Assembly (NCBI GenBank): GCA_963843285.1
Contig: CAWJJO010000020.1
Location: 124,001-188,000 of the forward strand
Direction: 5' to 3'
Length of the DNA stretch: 64,000 nucleotides
Source: CAZDDB01 sp963843285
GTDB lineage: Bacteria; Acidobacteriota; HRBIN11; JAKEFK01
Position numbers and translations under genes: made by a program. Positions within the stretch are counted from its first letter, which is position 1; each line of letters starts with the position of its first letter. Shown one piece after another: positions 8,761-16,772 of the stretch. The notes beneath the pieces were generated by a model. The model was given only the letters and a program-made list of their open reading frames with translations, did not search any database and was not told the DNA's origin.

Positions 8761-9773
8761 GATTCGTTTGCGATTCTCCCGTAATGTTTCGTATAAAATT
8801 CCTGGAACTCTTTCTGTCGTTCCCGGATCTTGCGCCACCAGTTCTCGTGTGCAACGTACCAGGTGATTGTTTCGTCCAACCCGCGTTCCAGATTCCATTC
8901 GGGTTGCCAGCCAAGAGCTTGCAGCCTCGAGCTATCCAGCGCATAGCGGCGATCGTGACCCGGACGATCCGTAACGTGCTGGATGAGAGATTTTGGTTTT
9001 CCTAACCGGCGAAGGATGGTGTCGGTGATTTCCAGATTTGCCGCCTCCTGATTTGCGCTGATATTGTAGACTTCGCCGGGTTTTCCCTTTTGCAGCAACA
9101 ACAGTAATGCAGAACAATGATCCTTTACATGCAGCCAGTCACGGACTTGCTTGCCGTCACCGTAAACCGGGAGATGCTGATCCTGAATCGCGTTGGTGAC
9201 AAACAAAGGAATCAACTTTTCCGGATACTGGTTTGGCCCATAGTTGTTGCAGGACCTTGTGATGATCACCGGTAGGTCATAGGTCTTGAAGAAAGAAAAC
9301 GCGAGGCGGTCGGCTCCCGCTTTACTCGCCGCATATGGATTCGCCGGCATCAGGCAATCTTCTTCACGAAATCTTCCGCTCGCGCAACTGCCATAAACTT
9401 CATCTGTGGAGATGTGTAAGAATCGCGAGATTCCGCGTTTGCGGGCTGTTTCCAGCAAAACAAAAGTACCGTAAATATCGGTGCGGATAAAATGTTCCGC
9501 GCCATAGATGGATTTGTCCACAAAAGACTCGGCTGCGAAATGCACGACAGCGTCTGTTTCCGCCATCAACCGGTCTACAAGCTCGCGATCGCAGATATCT
9601 CCCTTCATAAAATTGTGCCGGGGATGATCTTGCAGATCAGCAAGATTATCAGGATTCCCTGCATACGTTAGCAAATCCAGATTCACGATCTTCGCATCCG
9701 GATCGTGATCCAGCAATGCGTGAACAAAATGGCTGCCGATGAAGCCGGCCCCGCCTGTTACTAAATATCTCAT
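8739..9773 (-). CDS. rmlB: dTDP-glucose 4,6-dehydratase
   Basis: 344-residue extended SDR that converts dTDP-glucose to dTDP-4-keto-6-deoxyglucose. MRYLVTGGAGFIGSHFV is the cofactor motif; FLHISTDEVYGS carries the Thr-Asp-Glu triad that distinguishes RmlB dehydratases from simple epimerases; NPYAASKAGADRL contains the catalytic Tyr/Lys; RSCNNYGPNQYPEKLIPLF and YGDGKQVRDWLHVKDHC are RmlB signature blocks. The ATG begins directly at the first beta strand. An AT-rich palindromic element occupies the gap to rmlA upstream. Confidence 0.93.
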   Translation of the reverse strand: MRYLVTGGAGFIGSHFVHALLDHDPDAKIVNLDLLTYAGNPDNLADLQDHPRHNFMKGDICDRELVDRLMAETDAVVHFAAESFVDKSIYGAEHFIRTDIYGTFVLLETARKRGISRFLHISTDEVYGSCASGRFREEDCLMPANPYAASKAGADRLAFSFFKTYDLPVIITRSCNNYGPNQYPEKLIPLFVTNAIQDQHLPVYGDGKQVRDWLHVKDHCSALLLLLQKGKPGEVYNISANQEAANLEITDTILRRLGKPKSLIQHVTDRPGHDRRYALDSSRLQALGWQPEWNLERGLDETITWYVAHENWWRKIRERQKEFQEFYTKHYGRIANESWQIRPL

Positions 9774-9913
9774 TTGAATATCAAATATAAAAAATCAAAG
9801 AAACATAATTCAAAAAGTAAATTACCACTAACTAGTGATGATCGATCTCATGAGTTCTTTACTCATTGTGTTATGTTTATTTGATTTTTGATATTTAATT
9901 TTTGATTTTTAAT
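9774..9913. repeat. AT-rich palindromic element (ATATCAAA arms), copy A
   Basis: Spans the whole gap between rmlA and rmlB. The arms are built from ATATCAAA-like units: AATATCAAATAT...AAACATAAT on the left and TTATGTTTATTTGATTTTTG on the right, around a core of about 70 nt. The same architecture recurs at 25890 and 57575, each time between two minus-strand genes and directly upstream of a start codon. Confidence 0.75.
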
Positions 9914-10979
9914 AGATTTCGATATCGCTATTATCTCCCAGCAGCAATCTATATCCTTGCGGAGGACGGTCATTTCTGGAGATTCGAACATTGACCCCGA
10001 TCAAACTGTCCTCTACCCGTCTGCGCAAATCCAGAATTTTGCTTCCGCGCAGCAAGATGCTGTGCTGGATCTCGCTGTTCCGAATTACACATTCATCCTG
10101 AATGGAAGTAAATGGGCCGACAAATCCATTTTCGACTGTGCTGTTTTCACCGATGATAGCGGGTCCCCGGATTGTGCTATTGATGATACGGGCGCCCTTT
10201 TCAATGACTACTCTGCCGTCAATTCGGGATTGCGGATCCACTTCCCCGTCCACTCTTTGCGACAGCGTTTCCAGAATCAACCGGTTCGCTTCCAGCATGT
10301 CCTCCAACTTTCCGGTATCCTTCCACCAGCCTTCTACTTTGTGGGCTTCCACACGGAACCCCCGGTCGATCAAGAACTGAATCGCATCGGTGATCTCCAA
10401 TTCACCGCGCCAGGACGGTTTGAGCACTTCCTGCGCTTCAAAAATATGCGAATCAAACATGTAGACCCCGACCAATGCCCAGTTGCTCTTCGGTTTGCTG
10501 GGTTTCTCTTCCAGACCGATCACCCGATCGTGATCCAACTCGGCAACACCGAAGTGTTCGGGATTTGGCACCGACGCCAACAAAATCTGAGAATTCGGCT
10601 GAGAACTGCGGAAATGATCGATCAATGACGCGATTCCATTTTTTAGAAGGTTGTCACCAAGATACATGACGAAAGATGAATCCTTGAGAAAATCTTTTGC
10701 GATAAATACGGCATGCGCCAGGCCCAACGGCTCCGGTTGATCGATATATGTGACTCGAACATTCCACCGATCACCATTTCCGACGGCTTCCATCACCTCG
10801 GCGCGTGTTTCGCCAACTATGATCCCGATTTCACGGATTCCCGCTTCCGCAAGGGCCTCCAGACCATAAAATAAGATCGGTTTGTTTGCAATCGGAACCA
10901 GTTGCTTCGCGCGCGTGTAGGTTAACGGTCGAAGACGCGTTCCTTTTCCACCGCTTAGGATCAGTCCCTTCAATTCCAT
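9909..10979 (-). CDS. rmlA: Glucose-1-phosphate thymidylyltransferase, long form
   Basis: 356-residue nucleotidyltransferase that couples glucose-1-phosphate to dTTP. The N-terminal catalytic domain shows LILSGGKGTRLRPLTYTRAK (nucleotide loop), QPEPLGLAHAV and MYLGDN (metal-binding Asp). Residues about 240-356 form a left-handed beta-helix of hexapeptide type (GRVVIEKGARIINSTIRGPA), which makes this the 'long' RmlA found in archaea and several bacterial phyla rather than the roughly 290-residue enteric type. The gene starts 6 nt after lptD ends, so lipopolysaccharide export and nucleotide-sugar synthesis probably share a transcript. Confidence 0.9.
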   Translation of the reverse strand: MELKGLILSGGKGTRLRPLTYTRAKQLVPIANKPILFYGLEALAEAGIREIGIIVGETRAEVMEAVGNGDRWNVRVTYIDQPEPLGLAHAVFIAKDFLKDSSFVMYLGDNLLKNGIASLIDHFRSSQPNSQILLASVPNPEHFGVAELDHDRVIGLEEKPSKPKSNWALVGVYMFDSHIFEAQEVLKPSWRGELEITDAIQFLIDRGFRVEAHKVEGWWKDTGKLEDMLEANRLILETLSQRVDGEVDPQSRIDGRVVIEKGARIINSTIRGPAIIGENSTVENGFVGPFTSIQDECVIRNSEIQHSILLRGSKILDLRRRVEDSLIGVNVRISRNDRPPQGYRLLLGDNSDIEIY

Positions 10980-10985
10980 TGGGAA

Positions 10986-13352
10986 CTAGAACCTTCGGGG
11001 AGGCGCGCCACTTTGAAAATTTACGAGATTGCCGATATTGGGAAGGCTGATCGAAAACGTGATCTGATTCTCTTTTCCATTGATTCGAAAGACTTCGCTA
11101 AAATGTCTCCACTGAACACCAACAGTAAAACAATCATCGTTGTAAACAAATCCAAGGGAGTTGCTGAGCAGCTCCTTTTGTGTGATGTCAATACCGGTGG
11201 TTCCACTCAGAACAACGCGGTTCTTCCAGAGTCCCACTCCTGCATTCGTCTGCAGTGAATTGCCGGCAACGCTTCGGAACCGTGGCACTCCGGGCACAAT
11301 GGAAGAGGGTGTTGGATTGCTGTAGACATAACTGACATTTGTGTACCACCGGTCCCTGTCGCGCAATGTTGCCGCAAGCTGGATCCGGGTCAATTGGGTA
11401 AAGTGCAAATCGTATTCCGTGGTGAACGCGATGTTGTAGTTCGCGGTTGGATTTACACGCAGCAATGAGCTGATCGGTGAAACCCGCTGGAAAACTTCGT
11501 TCCCCTGAACCTTCTGGAATGAGTCCGAATCAAAACGATAACTCTGCGATAATCGCCAGGAGATAAACTCCCACGCAGATTCAGCAGCCTCTTCCGATGG
11601 CTTCGGATTATAAAACTGATATTCATCCGGCTCATATTCTTCTTCTGCTTTCACCGGGCGTTTCGCATACAGAAGATTGGTTAAAGAATAAGTTACCTGC
11701 CTTTCGCCGAAAACAGAATCTACCTCATCGATCTGAATGATGTTCAGACGCTCCGGAATGTCCTGAAGATATTCAAAGGTGACTTGCGGTTCGATGGCAT
11801 GCTTCCATTTCTTGGCATATCCATTCCCGGGAGTATCAAAAATCTTGCCGAAGTTTGGACCGCGGAAATCGAGAGACATCTGGTGGTAGGTGCGAGTCAG
11901 TGGATCATCCACGATTCCCTCTATTCTGTTCTGCTGCTTCGTATAGTACGTAAACCGTTCCCCGAACGCGGGAGTCACAGTTAGCCAGGAAAGATACGTT
12001 ATCGGGTAGGAGATCTGAGGAAGTGCATCGTACCTTTGATAGAAGAAATCAACGGATGTGCCGTTTGCAAACGTGTTGCCCCTTCCCAGTTGATCAAACG
12101 AGCTCAGGAGAGTCCAGAATAACGGGCTTGGCCCCAGTTTCTGATTGCGGGATTGAAACTCGACCTCCGGAACGTGATAGAAACTTGAGGAAGAATTGCT
12201 CTGGTTCCCCTGTCGTTCGGACCAATTGCCAAGAAAGTTCAGGCTGTAATAAGACCAGTTTCGCGTAAGGAACCCCTGTGCCGTTTTGGTCTGCCGCAAC
12301 GCGCCCTGCAACGTGTTTGCGTAATCCCGAACGTACTCAAAACTGCTGAAATAATCCACGATCCCCGACAGCCGGAAATCGGCGGGCAGTTCCTGCTTCA
12401 CCGCGCCATCAATCTGCCACTGGGTTCCCAGAATATCATCGTTGGCCGCATACGCCTTGATCGAGCCAAGTGATTCCTTGCTTTCCGCATACCGATACTC
12501 CGCGCCGCCTCCCCAACCGCGCAGCTGATAATGATCCAGCCAGTACGTGGTATCCATGGAATCGCCCATCGCCCAAAAAAAAGACCCTCCCACATAAAAG
12601 CCTTTTGTATTATTTGGACCGAAGGCGGGAAACAAGAATCCAGTAGCACGGTCCCGTTTGATCGGCCACATCATATACGGGGAATAAAATAACGGCAGCG
12701 ATTTTGCTTTGAGCAGAAAATTCTTGAAATGGATATACTCATCGATTGTCATCCGCGCTGTTGTGGAATTCAATTTCCAGTGCGGGACAATCTGGGAACA
12801 TTCCGTAAACACTCCGTCGTAGAGTTTGTATTCTTCGTCTCCCAACTTTTCAAGCCTTGTTCCCCAAAAGAAGATTTGAGGCGGAACGAACCCACGGGCG
12901 TTATACATGTTTCCCTTTTTGGTCTCCAGATTCAGCTCGAGCCTGGTCCCGGTCAGGTGTTGATCTGTTTGATCCAGCACGACGTTACCCGTAGCGACCA
13001 GATCCTTCGTATTCATATCGTATTCCGCATGATCGGACTGCAAGCGCATTCCCTGATACACGATATCCACATATCCATCCAGCACATAGTATTTCGGCCG
13101 TGTTTCATTCTGCGTTTGGGATGCTATCTTCAGGTCCTGCGAATATCCCGGGCTGTCCAGTTTTTGAAACTTCCCAAACTGACCGCGGTCCGCGGAGATG
13201 TCGTTGCTATCAGGACCCTGAACCTCGGTAGGATACTGGCCTCCCGTATTTTCGGAATCCGGCTGGTCGGAAGAATCGTAAGATTGTGCGAGTAATAGGG
13301 AAGGCAGAATCAACAGAAACGCAAGGACACACGTGAAAAGAAACCGTTTCAT
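10986..13352 (-). CDS. lptD: LPS-assembly protein LptD
   Basis: Outer-membrane lipopolysaccharide translocon barrel, 788 residues from the ATG at 13352. The signal peptide MKRFLFTCVLAFLLILPSLL begins at this ATG; the frame extends seven codons upstream but without a signal. An OstA-type N-terminal domain follows (around residues 85-200), then the family signature LPLFYSPYMMWPIKRDRATG at about residue 220, a long beta-rich barrel and a terminal Phe. Only two cysteines are evident in the mature protein, so the four-Cys disulfide pattern of Escherichia coli LptD is not conserved. A promoter-like pair lies just upstream and rmlA follows after 6 nt. Confidence 0.9.
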   Translation of the reverse strand: MKRFLFTCVLAFLLILPSLLLAQSYDSSDQPDSENTGGQYPTEVQGPDSNDISADRGQFGKFQKLDSPGYSQDLKIASQTQNETRPKYYVLDGYVDIVYQGMRLQSDHAEYDMNTKDLVATGNVVLDQTDQHLTGTRLELNLETKKGNMYNARGFVPPQIFFWGTRLEKLGDEEYKLYDGVFTECSQIVPHWKLNSTTARMTIDEYIHFKNFLLKAKSLPLFYSPYMMWPIKRDRATGFLFPAFGPNNTKGFYVGGSFFWAMGDSMDTTYWLDHYQLRGWGGGAEYRYAESKESLGSIKAYAANDDILGTQWQIDGAVKQELPADFRLSGIVDYFSSFEYVRDYANTLQGALRQTKTAQGFLTRNWSYYSLNFLGNWSERQGNQSNSSSSFYHVPEVEFQSRNQKLGPSPLFWTLLSSFDQLGRGNTFANGTSVDFFYQRYDALPQISYPITYLSWLTVTPAFGERFTYYTKQQNRIEGIVDDPLTRTYHQMSLDFRGPNFGKIFDTPGNGYAKKWKHAIEPQVTFEYLQDIPERLNIIQIDEVDSVFGERQVTYSLTNLLYAKRPVKAEEEYEPDEYQFYNPKPSEEAAESAWEFISWRLSQSYRFDSDSFQKVQGNEVFQRVSPISSLLRVNPTANYNIAFTTEYDLHFTQLTRIQLAATLRDRDRWYTNVSYVYSNPTPSSIVPGVPRFRSVAGNSLQTNAGVGLWKNRVVLSGTTGIDITQKELLSNSLGFVYNDDCFTVGVQWRHFSEVFRINGKENQITFSISLPNIGNLVNFQSGAPPRRF

Positions 13353-13363
13353 GTAACGGACTA

Positions 13364-13392
13364 AAGTTATCACGCTGACCTCTGTTTTTCAA
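13364..13392 (-). promoter_or_regulatory. sigma70-like promoter of lptD operon
   Basis: On the minus strand: TTGAAA (13392-13387), 17-nt spacer, TAACTT (13369-13364), with the lptD ATG 12 nt further down. Spacing is ideal; the -10 box is only moderate. Confidence 0.5.
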
Positions 13393-13434
13393 GGTCGGTA
13401 TCACCAAATGACACAATGAACGCTGAGGAAGAAA

Positions 13435-13509
13435 TAAGCACGGAAACACGGATCACGGAAGGATAGGTTTTGATCGGGCCCTTTCCGTGATTCCGTGTTT
13501 CCATGCTTA
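13435..13509. repeat. CACGGAAA-unit intergenic palindrome
   Basis: Nearly perfect inverted repeat between the divergent lptD and tatD genes. The left arm reads TAAGCACGGAAACACGGATC and the right arm is its near complement ending in TGCTTA; the loop is about 17 nt. Arms are made of CACGGAAA/CACGGAT units. Confidence 0.7.
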
Positions 13510-13525
13510 AATAGGCAGCAACAGT

Positions 13526-14305
13526 ATGCCCGAATGGATCGATGCACACACACATCTGGACAGCGGCGAACTGTTTTCGCATTTGAATGAAGTATTGCAG
13601 AGAGCCGCGAATGCGGGCGTTCGCGAGATGCTACTGGTCAACAGCGAAGCCGACGAACAAAGCTTCGCAAGAACCATGGAGTGTGTCCGCAAGCAAAGCG
13701 AGATCCAAAAGCATGCGGCACTCGGAGTGCATCCGCATCATGCCAGCCAGTATGGCGACGAACTTGAAAAATTGCTGCTTACATTCTTGAGTCAGAAGGG
13801 AGTCATCGCGTTGGGAGAAATTGGCCTGGATTTCTTTTACGATTTTTCTCCGAGGGAAGTTCAGATTCAGGTTTTGGAACGTCAATTGCAGCTATCGCTG
13901 GAACGAAATCTTCCAGTCGTGATTCACTGTCGCGATGCGTACGGGCTATTAGCTCAGATCCTTGAGAACCAGGCAAAACAGTGGCACGGAATGATCCACT
14001 GTTTTACGGGTACTCCTGAGGAAGCGGAAACTCTGACGAATCTCGGGTTCCATATCTCCTTTTCAGGAATCGTTACGTTTCGAAAAGCAGAAAAGCTGCG
14101 CGAGGCGGCCGCCGCCGTTTCACCGGACCGAATTCTGATTGAAACGGACGCTCCGTATCTGGCTCCTGTCCCGCATCGCGGAAAGCAGAATGAGCCCGCC
14201 TTTGTTGTACATACGGCACGACAGATCGCTCAGCTGAGACAAATCACGGAAGCAGAATTATCCGGACAAATCATCCGAAACTTCCGGACATTGTTCCCGA
14301 CTTGA
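13526..14305 (+). CDS. tatD: TatD-family metal-dependent DNase
   Basis: 259-residue TIM-barrel amidohydrolase. WIDAHTHLDS gives the His-x-His metal ligands, ALGEIGLDFFYD the bridging Glu, VVIHCRDA and MIHCFTG the further His ligands, and ETDAPYLAP the catalytic Asp region, in the order and spacing of TatD/YcfH nucleases. Length matches the family. It lies 46 nt upstream of fur on the same strand, but fur has its own strong promoter in that gap, so the two are probably independently controlled. Role in DNA repair/turnover is assigned from the family. Confidence 0.9.
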   Translation: MPEWIDAHTHLDSGELFSHLNEVLQRAANAGVREMLLVNSEADEQSFARTMECVRKQSEIQKHAALGVHPHHASQYGDELEKLLLTFLSQKGVIALGEIGLDFFYDFSPREVQIQVLERQLQLSLERNLPVVIHCRDAYGLLAQILENQAKQWHGMIHCFTGTPEEAETLTNLGFHISFSGIVTFRKAEKLREAAAAVSPDRILIETDAPYLAPVPHRGKQNEPAFVVHTARQIAQLRQITEAELSGQIIRNFRTLFPT

Positions 14306-14330
14306 CAGTATTGCTAAGATTCAATAGATT
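14302..14330 (+). promoter_or_regulatory. sigma70-like promoter of fur
   Basis: TTGACA (14302-14307), 17-nt spacer, TAGATT (14325-14330). The predicted transcription start lies about 15 nt before the fur ATG, and the -10 box runs into a perfect palindrome (next entry). Confidence 0.75.
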
Positions 14331-14345
14331 GAAAACGGTTTTCAA
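14329..14345. promoter_or_regulatory. Fur-box-like operator at fur promoter
   Basis: Perfect 17-bp palindrome TTGAAAACGGTTTTCAA overlapping the -10 box and probable transcription start. The half-site TTGAAAACG recurs at the porin promoter (18177-18205). Its position would allow autorepression by the product of the gene it precedes. Confidence 0.7.
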
Positions 14346-14351
14346 AAACGA

Positions 14352-14810
14352 ATGGAAGAAGAATTACAGGTCCTGAGGGAATATCTCGTCCACAAAAGAC
14401 TGAAACGGACGGGCCAGCGCGAAAAAATACTCGAAGTCTTTCTTCATTCCAAACGTCACGTCACAGTAGAAGAGCTGCATAATCTTGTAAAGTATCAGGA
14501 CCCGAGCATCGGACTCACAACAGTCTATCGCGCGATGAAGCTCTTTTGCGATTGCAGTCTGGCGCGAGCCAATCACTTCGAAGAAGGAAGAGTTCGATAC
14601 GAGCAGCAATACAAGACAGCCCACCACGATCACATGATTTGCGTACGCTGCGGAGAAACTGTCGAGTTTGTAAACGATCAGATTGAACGTCTCCAGGAGA
14701 AAGTCGCCAAGAAATACGGTTTTCAAATGGTCGATCACAGGATGGAGATTTTCGGTTATTGTCCCAACTGTTTGAAAGGGAAAAAGGGAAAGGACCTGGA
14801 GTTGCTATAA
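14352..14810 (+). CDS. fur: Fur-family transcriptional regulator
   Basis: 152-residue metalloregulator. An N-terminal winged helix (KRTGQREKILEVFL, then SIGLTTVYRAMKLF as recognition helix) is followed by the dimerisation/metal domain with AHHDHMICVRCGETVEF and a second CPNC pair, i.e. the two CxxC zinc-site motifs of Fur proteins plus the HHDH metal ligands. Fur, Zur and PerR share this fold. Fur is favoured by the AT-rich box in its own promoter and in front of a porin/flavoprotein operon next door, but the metal is not proven. Its last 55 nt overlap the convergent apbE gene. Confidence 0.85.
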   Translation: MEEELQVLREYLVHKRLKRTGQREKILEVFLHSKRHVTVEELHNLVKYQDPSIGLTTVYRAMKLFCDCSLARANHFEEGRVRYEQQYKTAHHDHMICVRCGETVEFVNDQIERLQEKVAKKYGFQMVDHRMEIFGYCPNCLKGKKGKDLELL

Positions 14811-15760
14811 TTTTGAAATTGATTTTCAATTTCATAATTGCACATCGATGAACCCTGTTTCTCGAGGAAGCAAGCTTGAATCCCGTTTCCATTTGCCCAC
14901 GCAAGTCCCTTCTTTGATCCCATTACGTATAGGGCGGTGCTCAGGACGTCCGCAACGAAGGCAGATCGATTCCAAACGGTAACAGATCCGAAATCCGGAG
15001 CCGGCATGCCGGTTTCGGGATTCAGAATATGCCCGATCATCTTTCCCTGAACTGTCTTCTGTTGTTCCGATTGTCCGCTTGTGGATATGGACCCGTACGG
15101 AATTTGAAGAAAATTTCCTGAAGTTAGGTCTCGGATCAGTGGATTGGCAATCTCGATCTCCGCCGGCATCTTCCAAACAGCCACCTGTCCGCCAAAGTTC
15201 AAAACCATAGGATCAAAGCTCTCTTTCGCCGCCAGAAGCAATACACGATCCAGCGCTTCCCCTTTTCCAAACGCGCCGGCATCCAGCACAACCGATTTCC
15301 CTTTTGTTAATGTGCACTTCCCCCGATTCAGATGCAGGTGAACGAAACCGGTTTCCGCGAGCGCTGCATTGATCTCCGCCGGATCAGGAATTCGCCTTTT
15401 CCCCTGAATTCCCCAGACGCGAATCAGTCTTCCAACCGACGGATCAAATGCTCCGTGAGTAACTTTCACCCAGCGATCGAGCTTCTCCATCAAGACGCAT
15501 GTGGAGGGCGACAGCGAAAACGGAACTCCGGCAGGCTGGGCGTTCAAACGGGAGAATTCACTTTCAGGCCGCCATGTACTGAGCTCCGCCTCTGTTTGTT
15601 CGATCATGCGCACCGCGGATTCCATCTCCCGGATGCCGCGTTCGCGATCCTGTGCGTACGAAGAAATTCTTAGAATTGTACCCATCAGATACACTTCTCT
15701 TTCGATCGGTTCGGCTGCAGCCTGGATTAGAAAAAATGAAAGCGCAAGAATCCGGATCAT
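14756..15760 (-). CDS. apbE: ApbE, flavin (FMN) transferase
   Basis: Exported FAD:protein FMN transferase, which attaches FMN to a Thr of target proteins. The start is the ATG at 15760 (MIRILALSFFLIQAAAEP signal peptide), overlapping the preceding gene by ATGA; the open frame upstream of it is only the antisense-like overlap with that gene. Family motifs: LDAGAFGKGEALDRV (the conserved AxGKGxxxD block), LNFGG, HILNPETGMPA and ADVLSTALYVMG. 334 residues, normal length. It is the last gene of an operon whose second gene encodes an FMN-binding-domain protein with the acceptor motif, so its substrate is very likely that protein. Its 3' end overlaps fur in the opposite direction. Confidence 0.9.
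   Translation of the reverse strand: MIRILALSFFLIQAAAEPIEREVYLMGTILRISSYAQDRERGIREMESAVRMIEQTEAELSTWRPESEFSRLNAQPAGVPFSLSPSTCVLMEKLDRWVKVTHGAFDPSVGRLIRVWGIQGKRRIPDPAEINAALAETGFVHLHLNRGKCTLTKGKSVVLDAGAFGKGEALDRVLLLAAKESFDPMVLNFGGQVAVWKMPAEIEIANPLIRDLTSGNFLQIPYGSISTSGQSEQQKTVQGKMIGHILNPETGMPAPDFGSVTVWNRSAFVADVLSTALYVMGSKKGLAWANGNGIQACFLEKQGSSMCNYEIENQFQNYSNSRSFPFFPFKQLGQ
14815..14833. terminator. Perfect inverted repeat between convergent fur and apbE
   Basis: GAAATTGA, 3-nt loop, TCAATTTC, starting 4 nt after the fur stop codon and lying within the last codons of apbE. AT-rich and followed by only a short T-rich stretch, so it may be a weak bidirectional terminator; a regulator-binding site is the alternative. 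Confidence 0.4.
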
Positions 15761-16224
15761 GCACGCACGCGATTGCGGAGTTGCGCGTTTTGCGCCGCCA
15801 TGGAGCGTCTGAAACGAAGAGAGGAAATCTGATGTATGACAAACGATAGAAACCAGAGTATCCCGCTGATCAAATGAATCCACAAAATCACCGGATGGGC
15901 CGTCCCTGTAATTACTTGCAGCAAATATCCCGAAACCACCATGACGGCAAATAGCGGCATGAGGAAAATCCCCGACCTCCGAGCAATTCGCGCGCCATTC
16001 TCCAGTTTCCAGAGGATATGCGAGTGAGCGATCAATCCAACCGCCAGCACGAGCACCGGAGCAACCACAATGTGAGCGTCTATCATGTAGGGTTCCCATG
16101 GATGATTCACAACGCTAAAAGGATCCACTGGTTTCATGAGATAGTGCATGGCCGCATAGATCAGTCCCGTTGCGCTCAGCACAAACGTAGAAATGTGCAG
16201 AAGCCAGACTTCAATTCTGTTCAA
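15757..16224 (-). CDS. Small four-helix membrane protein, cytochrome b-like (DUF4405-type)
   Basis: 155 residues with four predicted transmembrane helices (about 8-27, 50-70, 83-103, 109-128) and several membrane-proximal His residues (H10, H27, H41, H51, H67, H69, H109, H117, H127), the pattern of small b-type cytochromes. It overlaps both neighbours by 4 nt (ATGA), so it is translated together with the FMN-binding protein and ApbE. In flavinylation-based extracytosolic electron-transfer systems a membrane cytochrome or quinol oxidase module passes electrons to an FMN-bearing protein, and that role fits here. Heme binding is inferred, not shown. Confidence 0.65.
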   Translation of the reverse strand: MNRIEVWLLHISTFVLSATGLIYAAMHYLMKPVDPFSVVNHPWEPYMIDAHIVVAPVLVLAVGLIAHSHILWKLENGARIARRSGIFLMPLFAVMVVSGYLLQVITGTAHPVILWIHLISGILWFLSFVIHQISSLRFRRSMAAQNAQLRNRVRA

Positions 16225-16772
16225 TTCGCTTTCTCTCCTGTTTTTGAACCTTCTTTTTGCTGGAGAATGTGATCAATCGCGAGCACGCGACGTACCGCTT
16301 CCGTGGTTGCTTTGGCAGTCAAACTCGCGCCCGTAACGGGATGGATCTGCCGCGTCAACTGCAATTCCTTGCTCAGATCCTTTCCGTCGAATTGTTCGTA
16401 CCATTTCCGGTTCGGCTGGTACTCAGGTGGCTCCAAAAAGGCGACGACCTCCACGCGTTTTACCTTTCCGTCGGGTTCAAGAATGATCAGTAAGCTTTCC
16501 TTCTTCGTGCGAACAACATGAGTATCAAGATATGCTCTTCCGACCACCTCTGCGCCGCGAACAGCCACGTAACGCGCAACCAGCGCGCTGGGAAGTTCCA
16601 CTCCGGAATTCTCTTCGGCAAGTTTCTTTTCCTGATCTGAAAGAAACACAACGGAAGATTGAATCGTGGCATCCGGAAAAGCGATCTTCAAAGCTTCTTC
16701 TCGCGTGATCCCGGCTGCCTCCGCAAAAATAAGGAAGCCAAATGCCGTGATCAACGCAAGAAGCTTGAACAT
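16221..16772 (-). CDS. FMN-binding domain protein (predicted ApbE substrate)
   Basis: 183-residue exported protein: signal peptide (residues 1-20) and an FMN-binding domain. The motif HPVTGASLTAKATTEAVRRV matches the ApbE acceptor consensus (small residue-Gly-Ala-Ser/Thr-x-Thr), which points to T152 as the FMN-bearing residue. The start codon overlaps the porin stop codon (TAATG) and its end overlaps the cytochrome-like gene (ATGA). The set porin, flavoprotein, membrane cytochrome and ApbE behind a Fur-type box suggests periplasmic electron transfer, perhaps to iron or an iron-responsive acceptor. That function is inference. Confidence 0.85.
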   Translation of the reverse strand: MFKLLALITAFGFLIFAEAAGITREEALKIAFPDATIQSSVVFLSDQEKKLAEENSGVELPSALVARYVAVRGAEVVGRAYLDTHVVRTKKESLLIILEPDGKVKRVEVVAFLEPPEYQPNRKWYEQFDGKDLSKELQLTRQIHPVTGASLTAKATTEAVRRVLAIDHILQQKEGSKTGEKAN

